This document shows, piece after piece, positions 55,689 through 63,429 of a stretch of 64,000 nt of DNA (positions within the stretch are counted from its first letter, which is position 1; every line of letters begins with the position of its first letter). This DNA is from Pseudomonas ceruminis. Lineage in GTDB: Bacteria; Pseudomonadota; Gammaproteobacteria; Pseudomonadales; Pseudomonadaceae. Position numbers and translations under genes: made by a program. The stretch lies in the NCBI RefSeq assembly GCF_021602025.1, contig NZ_BQHW01000014.1:62001-126000 (forward strand), in the 5' to 3' direction. The notes beneath the pieces were generated by a model. That model was not told where the DNA came from, made no database searches, and worked only from the letters and a program-made list of their open reading frames with translations.

Positions 55689-55757
55689 GCAGGGCATTAC
55701 GAATAACACCTTATATCGGCCTGCCCCGCCGACAGGCATCCAGCGACCCGGGCAATC

Positions 55758-57176
55758 TCAAGGCTTGGCGGCATCCTTCCAGCCGCCACCCAACGCCAGG
55801 AACACCCCAATCTGCCCCATGGCCACCTGGCTATTGGCCGCCGCCAGCTGCGCACGCATGTCGGTGTACGTCCGCGTCGCCTGCAGGTCCGCCAGGAACG
55901 ACTCACGCCCTGCCTGGTAATACCGGTGCGTCTGGTCCGCCGCTTCCTTGGCCGACTTCTCCGCCTCGGCCAGCGCATCGCGCCGGTCGAGCAGGGCGCT
56001 GTACTGGGCCAGGCGGGTCTGGGTCTCGCGAATGGCGTTCAGCACCACACCGTCGAAATGCGCCAGTGCCGCCTGTGTCGAGGCTTCGGCCATGCGAATG
56101 CGGGCGCGGGTGCCGTTGGTAGGGATGGTCCAGCTGATCTGCGGGCCGAAGCCCCAGCGGTTAGTCGAGGGTTCGCCGAGGTTTTCGAGGATACCGATGG
56201 TGCCGACCTGGGCGCCAAAGCTCACGTCCGGGTAGAGCGCGCCCGTGGCCACACCAATAGTCGCGGTGGCCGCTGCCAGTTGGCGTTCGGCCTGGCGCAC
56301 ATCCGGGCGGCGCTTGAGCAGCGCAGTGCCATCGCCAACCGGGACCAGTTGGTTCAGGTGCGGCAGCTCGGCGCAATCGGCGGTGCCGGCAGGTAGCTGA
56401 TCCAGCGGCTTGGCCAGCAGCGCTGCCAGGGTGTACATGCCGGTCTCTCGTTCGGCCTTGAATCTGGGCAGTTCGGCGCGCAGGGACTTGAACTGGGTCT
56501 GCGAGCGGGTGACCTGGGTTTCATCGCCACGGCCGGCATCACGTAGGCGCTGGTTGAGCTGCACGCTCTGCTCCTGCAGGTCGAGCGACTCGCGGGCGAT
56601 GTGGTATTCCTCGTTGGCCGAGCAGACCTGGGTGTAGGCCTTGACCACATCCGCCACCAGGGTGATGCGCGCAGTATCGGCGGCAGCCTGTACGGCGTCG
56701 GCATTGGCCTTGGCCGCTTCGGTGCCGCGCTTGAAGGTGCCCCACAGGTCGAACTGGTAGGAGGCGCTGATGATCGCTTCGCCGATGTTGGCCACCGGAA
56801 CCTTCTCGGGCAGCAGGAAGGCCTCGCCGGACTCCTGCAAACGTTGCGCGCCTGCTTTGATGCCGCCGTTGAAACCACCCTGCGACTCGGCCACTTCGAC
56901 CTGGGCACGGGCCTTGGCGATGTTGGCCGCCGCCACGCGCAGCTCGGTGTTGGCGCTCAGCGCCTGGCGTACCAGTTCGTTGAGGCGCTGATCCTGATAC
57001 AGCTGCCACCAGTCCTCGGGCACCGGCGCCGACACCACGCTGTCAGCATCCTGGCGCAGCGGACCGTTGAGGTCGCTGCGCTGCACGGCTGCGTCCTTGG
57101 GCACTTCATAGTCCGGGCCGACCATCATGCAGGCACCCAGCGACAGGCAGAAACCCGCCAGGATCAGCTGTTTCAT
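55758..57176 (-). CDS. Outer-membrane efflux lipoprotein (OprM/NodT family)
   Basis: TolC-like outer-membrane channel of 472 residues. Lipobox LGAC (Cys16) after the signal peptide. Two repeated efflux-protein domains (ELRVAAANIAKARAQVEVAESQG and the second half with QISWTIPTNGTRARIRMAEAST). Overlaps the adaptor gene by ATGA. It completes a MarR-regulated operon of FusC pump, DUF1656, adaptor and channel, the layout of AaeAB-type aromatic acid exporters. Confidence 0.9.
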   Translation of the reverse strand: MKQLILAGFCLSLGACMMVGPDYEVPKDAAVQRSDLNGPLRQDADSVVSAPVPEDWWQLYQDQRLNELVRQALSANTELRVAAANIAKARAQVEVAESQGGFNGGIKAGAQRLQESGEAFLLPEKVPVANIGEAIISASYQFDLWGTFKRGTEAAKANADAVQAAADTARITLVADVVKAYTQVCSANEEYHIARESLDLQEQSVQLNQRLRDAGRGDETQVTRSQTQFKSLRAELPRFKAERETGMYTLAALLAKPLDQLPAGTADCAELPHLNQLVPVGDGTALLKRRPDVRQAERQLAAATATIGVATGALYPDVSFGAQVGTIGILENLGEPSTNRWGFGPQISWTIPTNGTRARIRMAEASTQAALAHFDGVVLNAIRETQTRLAQYSALLDRRDALAEAEKSAKEAADQTHRYYQAGRESFLADLQATRTYTDMRAQLAAANSQVAMGQIGVFLALGGGWKDAAKP

Positions 57177-58048
57177 GGATGCTGACCCTCGATGATCGAC
57201 ACCGTGGCCGTCCGCCCGGCGATCATGCGGAAATCTGCCGGTACTTCATCGAAGGCGATGCGCACCGGGATCCGCTGCGCCAGGCGCACCCAGCTGAACG
57301 CTGGGTTGACGTTGGGCAGCAGGTTGGCGCCACTGCTGCGGTCGCGGTCCTCGATACCGGCGGCAAAGCTCTGCACATGGCCGCGCAGGCGGGTGTTGTC
57401 GCCCATCACGCGGATGTCCACCGCATCGCCGATATGGATGCCACCCAGCTTGGTCTCTTCGAAGTAGCCATCGACGTGGTACGAGGCGCTGTCGACCACC
57501 GACAGCACCGCACGGCCAGCGGTGACGAATTCATGGTTACGCGGTGCGCGGTCGTTGAGGTAGCCATCTACCGGGCTGCGTACCACCGAACGGTCAAGGT
57601 TGAGCTGGGCGGTGTCGACCGCCACCTGGGCCTCGCTGACTGCCGAGCGCGCGCGGGCTTCACGGGACTGGCTTTCCTCCAGTTGCTCGGCCGCCACCAG
57701 GTTGCCCAACTTGCGGTTGCGCTGCGCTTCGCGGGAGGCCTGGGCCAGGGTTTCCTGGCGCTCGCCGAGGGTGGCCTTGGCCTGGCGCAGCGCCAGGCTG
57801 AAGCGGTCCTGGTCGATGGTAAACAACACGTCACCGCGTTTGACGGTCTGGTTGTCGCGCACCTCGACCTTCTGGATCAGCCCGGACACATCCGGAGCGA
57901 TCTGGATCACGTCGGCCCGGATATGACCGTCGCGGGTCCAGGGGGCGAACATGTAGTACACCACCATCTGCCATACGAGCACGGCGGCGAAGGTCACTAC
58001 CAGCAAGGTCAGGACCACACGGCCCAGGGTCAGCAAAGGTTTTTTCAT
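57173..58048 (-). CDS. HlyD-family adaptor of an aromatic-acid-type exporter (AaeA-like)
   Basis: A 291-residue inner-membrane-anchored adaptor: N-terminal helix LGRVVLTLLVVTFAAVLVWQMVVYY, biotinyl-lipoyl half motifs (VSGLIQKVEVRDNQTVKRGDVL; VRSPVDGYLNDR) and a short hairpin. Start ATG 58048. Overlaps DUF1656 and the channel gene by ATGA. AaeA of E. coli is 310 residues. Confidence 0.9.
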   Translation of the reverse strand: MKKPLLTLGRVVLTLLVVTFAAVLVWQMVVYYMFAPWTRDGHIRADVIQIAPDVSGLIQKVEVRDNQTVKRGDVLFTIDQDRFSLALRQAKATLGERQETLAQASREAQRNRKLGNLVAAEQLEESQSREARARSAVSEAQVAVDTAQLNLDRSVVRSPVDGYLNDRAPRNHEFVTAGRAVLSVVDSASYHVDGYFEETKLGGIHIGDAVDIRVMGDNTRLRGHVQSFAAGIEDRDRSSGANLLPNVNPAFSWVRLAQRIPVRIAFDEVPADFRMIAGRTATVSIIEGQHP

Positions 58049-58257
58049 GGCAGCATCAGGCTTCGGCAAAAATGGTCCACCGCGCCAAGCAGCACGGCAT
58101 ACAGGGCAACGTTGAACAGCGCCCGGTGCCAGACCAGGCGGTAGAAATGCAGGCGCACCAGCACCGCGTGCACCCCAAGGAACAGCAGGTAGGTGCAGAA
58201 CATCATCACCAGCAGCGTGGGCAGGAATACCCCACTGATATCCAGTTCACCGATCAC
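58045..58257 (-). CDS. DUF1656 small membrane protein (AaeX-like)
   Basis: A 70-residue inner-membrane protein with two hydrophobic segments (LPTLLVMMFCTYLLFLGVHA; ALYAVLLGAVDHF). Starts with GTG 58257 that overlaps the stop of the FusC gene (GTGA) and has GGAG upstream. AaeX-type proteins always accompany this exporter family; their role is unknown. Confidence 0.88.
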   Translation of the reverse strand: MIGELDISGVFLPTLLVMMFCTYLLFLGVHAVLVRLHFYRLVWHRALFNVALYAVLLGAVDHFCRSLMLP

Positions 58258-60341
58258 AGGGGCGCTCCGTCGAGGCCGGGGGGCAGTTGCGGTTGCTCGG
58301 CCGGTTCAAGCATGACCTCGACACCTGGCAACAGCGCCAGGCGCAGGCCGCTCAGGGCATGCAGCAGGTGGGTGCGGGCGTCACCGCGCTCGTACAGTTC
58401 ATCCAGGTTAAGCGCCAAGCGGGCGCGCTCCATATTGCGCAGCAGCGCGGCCGGGGCATGCAGGCGTTCGCCCGCGCGCAGGCAGGCCGCGTAGTGGCCG
58501 CCGACTTCCTCGATGACCGTTTGCAGGCGCTCGCGGGCCAAGGTGCCTGCGCGTGGCATGTAGGCCAGCAAGTCGAGCAGGTTCAGGCCCACACGCAGGT
58601 CGCGCAGCGCCACGCCGCTGTCCTGGCCGGTCTGGGACAGGCGCGGCAGGTGCTGCATCAGGCGGTCGAGCATCTGCACGCCAACCTGGCGGTGTTCGGC
58701 CAGCGTGGCCGGCTCGGTCATCTCTACGATGTCGCGCCAGGCGAAACGGGTCATGCGTTTGGCGGCCAGTTCCACGCCGAACGGGCGCATCACCAATGTC
58801 CAGATGAATGCGAACAACAGCCCAACCGGGCCGGCCAGGTTGGAGTTGAGGAAGGTGAAGAAGTCGGCGTCGTAGGCGCCCTGGATGCTGATGAAGGTCG
58901 AGGTGTTGACGATGGTCAGCAACGTGCCCAGGTAGAAACGCGGCTGCACGGTCAAAGTACCGATGCAAATGAACGGCACCGCGAAGGCCAGTACCAGCAT
59001 CGGGAAATCGTGCAGGTTGGGCAGTACCAGGAACAGGTACAGGCTGGAGAAGATGACCGACATCAGCGTCCAGAAGAAGAACCGGTAGATCTGCGGCGCG
59101 GGGTCGTCCATCGCCGCGAAGAAGCTGCACGACACAGCGGCAAGAATCACCGCGCTGGCGCCGTCGTTCCAGCCCAGGCCAATCCACAGGCCGCAGGCAA
59201 CGATGATGGCGAGCACGGTAGAGATCACCGAATAGAACATCAGGCCGCGGTCGAAGAACGGCGTCAGGCGGCCCAGGCGCCAGTGGCGGTACACCGCGCG
59301 CCAGGGCGTGGGGTCATCGGTGCGCAGGGCGTGTTGCAAGGTGCAGCAGTCCTGCCACAGGTCGGCCCATTCGGTCAGGCGGTAAAGGGCGTTGGACAGC
59401 AGCAGCTCGGCACGCTGATCGAGCGCGGCAGCACCAGGCTGCAAGCGGTCGATCTTCTCGTGCAGGGCCGTCCAGCGCGCCACTGAAGCGCTGTCGGCGG
59501 TACCCTGAAGCCACTCGCGGGCGGCTTGCAGTACCGGTTGCAACTGGGCGAACTGCAACGGGGCGCGCCCTTGGAGGGCAACCAGGGCATCGTCGAGCGC
59601 ATCGATCACCGGCAGCAGGTGGATCATCCTGCCGCGCAGTTCGCGGGCGTTCTTGAGGGTGTGAGGGCCAGCACCTTCGTGGCCGAGCTGGCCGATCATC
59701 ATTTCCAGCGAGTTGAAGGTAGCGACCATCGCACCGCGCATGGCACCCACTTTCTCGGCAGCGACATCGCGGGCCAGGTAGGTGTCGCTGTAGCGGATCG
59801 CATCAATGAACCAGTTACCGGTAGCGCCAACCACCACAGGTGCCAGCCGACGCGGCCAGAAGATCGCCCCGACCACCGCCGCGCAGACGATGCCCAGGCA
59901 AATCTCCTGGGCACGGGAAGAAGCCACGTCGAACACCGCCAGCGGGTTGTCGACCACGGCCAGGGCGATCATCGGCAGGGTGTAGCCGGCGAGCATCAGC
60001 ACGTAGTTGTTGGCGGTGCGCAGGTTCAGCGAAAGGTACAGCAGGGTGCCGGTCCACATGGCAATGGCGACCGTCAGCAGCAACGGAGACTGCACCAACG
60101 GCGGCACCAGGAAGATCGCCCCGCCAGCACCGAGCAGCGTGCCCACGGCGCGATACAACGCCTTGGAACTGGTGGGCCCGACGAACGGGCTGGAGACGAT
60201 GTAGACGGTGGCCATCGCCCAGTACGGGCGCGGCAACTGCATCAACAAGGCGATGTACAAGGCGATCATCGACGCAGCGAAGGTACGCACGCCATAGAAC
60301 CAGTCACGGGCCGGTGGTACCGAGCTGAAAAAGCCGTTCAT
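58254..60341 (-). CDS. FusC/AaeB-family inner-membrane exporter
   Basis: A 695-residue protein of the aromatic acid exporter/FUSC family, with two clusters of about five or six hydrophobic segments (30-170 and 365-510) and soluble helical regions between and after. Landmarks: PYWAMATVYIVSSPFVGPTSSK, AIFLVPPLVQ. E. coli AaeB exports p-hydroxybenzoate; P. putida pumps of this group are linked to aromatic acid or fusaric acid tolerance. Substrate here unknown. Overlaps the MarR gene (60338-60341) by ATGA. Confidence 0.9.
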   Translation of the reverse strand: MNGFFSSVPPARDWFYGVRTFAASMIALYIALLMQLPRPYWAMATVYIVSSPFVGPTSSKALYRAVGTLLGAGGAIFLVPPLVQSPLLLTVAIAMWTGTLLYLSLNLRTANNYVLMLAGYTLPMIALAVVDNPLAVFDVASSRAQEICLGIVCAAVVGAIFWPRRLAPVVVGATGNWFIDAIRYSDTYLARDVAAEKVGAMRGAMVATFNSLEMMIGQLGHEGAGPHTLKNARELRGRMIHLLPVIDALDDALVALQGRAPLQFAQLQPVLQAAREWLQGTADSASVARWTALHEKIDRLQPGAAALDQRAELLLSNALYRLTEWADLWQDCCTLQHALRTDDPTPWRAVYRHWRLGRLTPFFDRGLMFYSVISTVLAIIVACGLWIGLGWNDGASAVILAAVSCSFFAAMDDPAPQIYRFFFWTLMSVIFSSLYLFLVLPNLHDFPMLVLAFAVPFICIGTLTVQPRFYLGTLLTIVNTSTFISIQGAYDADFFTFLNSNLAGPVGLLFAFIWTLVMRPFGVELAAKRMTRFAWRDIVEMTEPATLAEHRQVGVQMLDRLMQHLPRLSQTGQDSGVALRDLRVGLNLLDLLAYMPRAGTLARERLQTVIEEVGGHYAACLRAGERLHAPAALLRNMERARLALNLDELYERGDARTHLLHALSGLRLALLPGVEVMLEPAEQPQLPPGLDGAPL

Positions 60342-60790
60342 GCCACCCCGCCTGCGCTACCGAGGCCGGCGGCCTCGAAGGCACGCAATACGCGCAACGT
60401 GGCTTGCAGGTCGGCCTCGTCAATGCCTTGAAGCACGTCATGGCGCACACGCACCAGCTCGGCTTCGATAGCCTCAGCCAGGGCGCGCCCTTCGGCGGTC
60501 AGGCTCAGGGCCTTGGCGCGGCGGTCCAGTGGGTCCTCGCTGCGGCACACCAGCCCGGCCTTGCACAACTGATCGAGCAGGCGCACCAGGGATGGGCTTT
60601 CCAGGCCGGCGGCCTGGGCCACCGCTACCTGATGCACGCCATCGCCCAGGCGCACGATCATCAGCAGCGGTGCAGCGCAGGCTTCGGAAATGCCGTAACC
60701 GGTCAAGGCGGTATGGCAGATGCGCCGCCAGTGGCGTGCGGCAACGACCATGCCGCTGCTGACGTGCAGGCGCAGTGAATCAAGCGTCAT
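60338..60790 (-). CDS. MarR-family transcriptional regulator
   Basis: A 150-residue winged-helix protein. The wing motif DPLDRRAKALSLTAEG is present after the recognition helix (SPSLVRLLDQLCKAGLV). It is the first gene of the efflux operon and overlaps the pump gene, so it presumably represses its own operon through the palindrome at 60811-60826. No Shine-Dalgarno precedes ATG 60790, and an alternative TTG at 60802 has none either. Confidence 0.9.
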   Translation of the reverse strand: MTLDSLRLHVSSGMVVAARHWRRICHTALTGYGISEACAAPLLMIVRLGDGVHQVAVAQAAGLESPSLVRLLDQLCKAGLVCRSEDPLDRRAKALSLTAEGRALAEAIEAELVRVRHDVLQGIDEADLQATLRVLRAFEAAGLGSAGGVA

Positions 60791-60810
60791 GAGAGGAACC
60801 AAGGATATTC

Positions 60811-60826
60811 ATAGTTTGCTAACTAT
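60811..60826. promoter_or_regulatory. MarR-type operator
   Basis: ATAGTT and AACTAT arms around TGCT form a perfect inverted repeat 21 bases before the MarR start. Size and AT content are as expected of a MarR dimer site, within the likely promoter. Confidence 0.7.
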
Positions 60827-60919
60827 CAATATACGCCTGGCCCTCCCCCTGTCGTCAACCGGAGGCGACAGAGGGAATGGATAAATTGTTGTTCATTTTG
60901 AGGGATTGAGGCTCTCTGC

Positions 60920-60941
60920 ACCGGCCCCATCGCCGGCAAGC
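60920..60941. repeat. Partial REP unit
   Basis: ACCGGCCCCATCGCCGGCAAGC lies just before the 3' end of the Sel1 gene and resembles half a REP element. Confidence 0.45.
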
Positions 60942-61736
60942 TCAGGGCTGGACCTGGTCTTCGAGCTTCATCGCCAACGCCAGTGTGCTGCCCATCTGCA
61001 CCGCGCGGTCCCGCCAATCGAGGTAGCGTGCGCCGTCCCGCCTGCTGAAATGCACCGCCAGCTCCTCGGCGGCCTGCATCACCCCGGTCGCCGCCGCAAG
61101 TTCCAGCCAGTACAGCGCCGCCTTGGTGTCTGCCTCCACATGCAGCCCATGCAATAGCCGGTAGCCCACCTCGAACCGGCACCGCGCCTCGCCCCGTTCG
61201 GCGCCACGAAGGAACCACTGGTACGCCTGAGTCAGGTCTACCTGCCAGCCCAGTTCGGTATCACAGACTTCTTCCTCGAGCAGATCACCGAGCGCAGCAG
61301 CGGCGTGCAGCATGCCGCGGTCAAAGGCCTGCCGATAACATTGCGCAGCTTGCACGTAGGAGGTATCGATACCTTTGCCGAAGTAATGCTGCTGCCCCAG
61401 GTTGAACCAGGCAGCGGCACTGCCCTGCAAAGCGGCCATGCGCAGCAGGTGCCCGGCGAGCACGGTGTCGGCCCGCCAGTACTTGCCATTGAGCCAGATC
61501 CAGCCCAGGTCGTTGAGCGCTGCCACATTGCCGGCCAGCGCCTGCTGCCGCAGGTCGACGTACACCGCCTGCAAGTCTGGCGCTTCGTCCAGGCGGCTGA
61601 CCAGCAGCGACCGCTGGCTCGGCAAGCCCACCCCGGCGAACAGCCGCTGGCGCCTCCCGGCGGGCGTCGGCGCGGCGATGACCTGCTCTGGCAGAAGATG
61701 GGCGAGCAGCGAATGGATATTGCTGGCAGCAGACAT
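60942..61736 (-). CDS. Sel1-like repeat protein
   Basis: A 264-residue protein with tandem Sel1/TPR-like helical repeats; clear units are AAWFNLGQQHYFGKGIDTSYVQAAQCYRQA, AAAALGDLLEEE and the GYRLLHGLHVEADTKAALYWLELAA segment. No signal peptide, so cytoplasmic. ATG 61736, with GAGGA upstream, is preferred. Sel1 proteins act as protein-interaction scaffolds; partner unknown. Divergent from the regulator-like gene at 61943. Confidence 0.85.
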   Translation of the reverse strand: MSAASNIHSLLAHLLPEQVIAAPTPAGRRQRLFAGVGLPSQRSLLVSRLDEAPDLQAVYVDLRQQALAGNVAALNDLGWIWLNGKYWRADTVLAGHLLRMAALQGSAAAWFNLGQQHYFGKGIDTSYVQAAQCYRQAFDRGMLHAAAALGDLLEEEVCDTELGWQVDLTQAYQWFLRGAERGEARCRFEVGYRLLHGLHVEADTKAALYWLELAAATGVMQAAEELAVHFSRRDGARYLDWRDRAVQMGSTLALAMKLEDQVQP

Positions 61737-61895
61737 GTTCATCCTCATTGAACGACCCACAGGCCCGACCGTGGCTGTGATGAGGCGTGATTCTGCGCGA
61801 CGTCACGTCAAAACCTGTCGCGAACGATTCGACAGCAGGCAACCAAATGGCAGTTCCTTGATCTGAACGGGTCGTGGCTAATTGCCATGACCCAC

Positions 61896-61922
61896 GCTTG
61901 CCGCCATCCTGATGCGGCAAGC
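61896..61922. promoter_or_regulatory. Perfect 9-bp inverted repeat upstream of the regulator gene
   Basis: GCTTGCCGC (61896-61904) and GCGGCAAGC (61914-61922) with a 9-base spacer, ending 20 bases before the TTG start. It could be an autoregulatory operator or a leader hairpin. A second imperfect repeat, CTGTCG / CGACAG, is at 61815-61835. Confidence 0.5.
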
Positions 61923-61942
61923 CTAGACAAGGACGTTATCTT

Positions 61943-62500
61943 TTGCCGTTCGCCACTACTCGCGCCACCATCAGCCGCCAGTGGGCACTGCTACGCCAGT
62001 TGCCCAACCGCTCGCCGGGCATTACCAGTGCCGAACTGGTATGGCGCCTGCGGGATGTGGGCTTCAACGTCAGCAAACGCACCGTGGAGCGCGACCTCAA
62101 CGAGCTGTCGTTGATTTTTCCGCTGGAGCGCAATGACAAGAGCATCCCATTTGGCTGGCATTGGTCGGCGAATGTCGTCGGGGAGCTGCGTGGGCATTTC
62201 GATCTGCAGGGTTTTCTGCGCGGTGAAACGCTACAGCCGGGCCAGGAGGGTGGGCTGGAGCTGCAGGCCTGGGTCAGCGATCAGGTGGCGCGGCAGTTGC
62301 GCGATGCGCCCTTGAGCGCAGACATGCAGCTGACCCCGCTGGCGCAGGGGCATCTGCTACAGGCCACGGTCCAAGACGGTGGGGCGTTGCGCTGGTGGGT
62401 GTTGAGCCAGGGGGAAGGAGTAAGGGTGGAGCAGCCCGCCGGGTTGCGCAATGAGATCGCCAGGACCCTGAGCAATGCGGCTGCCAAGTATCAGGAGTAG
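61943..62500 (+). CDS. HTH + WCX protein lacking the WYL core
   Basis: A 185-residue predicted regulator starting with TTG 61943 after AAGGA. An N-terminal helix-turn-helix (about 8-70; ISRQWALLRQLPNR, VSKRTVERDLNELSLIF) is like that of WYL regulators. The C-terminal segment (about 90-185; LELQAWVSDQVARQLRDAPL, GGALRWWVLSQGEGVRV) resembles the WCX extension that normally follows the WYL domain. The WYL domain itself (~80-100 residues) is missing, so the frame is about 100-150 residues shorter than the family. The join is in frame. Confidence 0.65.
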   Translation: MPFATTRATISRQWALLRQLPNRSPGITSAELVWRLRDVGFNVSKRTVERDLNELSLIFPLERNDKSIPFGWHWSANVVGELRGHFDLQGFLRGETLQPGQEGGLELQAWVSDQVARQLRDAPLSADMQLTPLAQGHLLQATVQDGGALRWWVLSQGEGVRVEQPAGLRNEIARTLSNAAAKYQE

Positions 62501-62507
62501 TTGACTG

Positions 62508-62547
62508 CACCTGTCCTATCGCCGGCTTGTCGGCGATAGGACAGGTG
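62508..62547. terminator. Perfect 17-bp inverted repeat between convergent genes
   Basis: CACCTGTCCTATCGCCG (62508-62524) is the exact reverse complement of 62531-62547, loop GCTTGT. It lies between the ends of two convergent genes and is the likely bidirectional terminator or a specialised REP unit. No T-tract. Confidence 0.75.
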
Positions 62548-62551
62548 AAGA

Positions 62552-63415
62552 TCAGCGCTGCATCCCCCAGCGCCGCACAGTCAACCGCTCCAGGGTATTG
62601 AACACCAACCCCTCGACCAGCAAGCCAATCAGGATCACCACCGCCAGCCCGGCGAACACCTTGTCGGTGTACAACTCGTTACGGTTCTGGAAGATGTACC
62701 AGCCCAGCCCGCCCTTGCCACTGCTGGCGCCAAACACCAGTTCGGCCGCGATCAGCGTGCGCCAGGCGAAGGCCCAGCCGATCTTCAGCCCCGACAGGAT
62801 CGACGGCAACGCCGCCGGCACCAGGATATGCAGCACCAGGCGCAGGCCTTTGAGCCCATAGTTGCGCCCGGCCATGCGCAAGGTTTCCGACACCCCGAGA
62901 AAGCCTGCGTAGGTATTGAGCGCCAGCGCCCAGAGCACCGAATGCACCAGCACGAAGATCAGGCTGTTGTCACCGAGGCCGAACCAGAGCAAGGCCAGCG
63001 GCAACAGGGCAATTGCCGGCAGCGGGTTGAACATCGAGGTCAGCGTGCCCAGCAGATCGCGCCCAAGTTGGGTCGATACCGCAAGGCTGGTCAGGCCGAA
63101 AGCCAGGACGATGCCCATCAGGTAGCCCTTGAGCAGGATCACCAGCGACACGCCGACTTTTGCCGGCAATTCGCCGCTCACCAGGCCGTCCCACAGCGCT
63201 GCTGCGGTCTGCAGGAAGGTCGGCAGCAGCAGGTCGTTGCCCTGGTAGCGGGCGATGGCCTCCCACAACGCAGCGATCACCACGAGGATCACCGCCTTGC
63301 GCAACCATCCATGCTGCCAAAGGCGCTGAGCCAGTGGCAGGTTGCGCTCCAGAGGCACACTGAGCAGCGGCTCCAGCTGCACCTCGTATTCCTGGCGTAC
63401 AGGTGTAGTGGTCAT
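62552..63415 (-). CDS. ABC transporter permease, nitrate/sulfonate/taurine type (SsuC/TauC-like)
   Basis: A 287-residue inner-membrane permease with about six hydrophobic segments and the EAA-like loop (GRNYGLKGLRLVLHILVPAALPSILSGLKIGWAFAWRTLI). Starts at ATG 63415, 14 bases after the ATPase stop. The family takes up sulfonates, taurine, nitrate or pyrimidines; the substrate cannot be read. The binding protein would lie off the right edge. Confidence 0.88.
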   Translation of the reverse strand: MTTTPVRQEYEVQLEPLLSVPLERNLPLAQRLWQHGWLRKAVILVVIAALWEAIARYQGNDLLLPTFLQTAAALWDGLVSGELPAKVGVSLVILLKGYLMGIVLAFGLTSLAVSTQLGRDLLGTLTSMFNPLPAIALLPLALLWFGLGDNSLIFVLVHSVLWALALNTYAGFLGVSETLRMAGRNYGLKGLRLVLHILVPAALPSILSGLKIGWAFAWRTLIAAELVFGASSGKGGLGWYIFQNRNELYTDKVFAGLAVVILIGLLVEGLVFNTLERLTVRRWGMQR

Positions 63416-63429
63416 GGCTGAAGCTCCTG

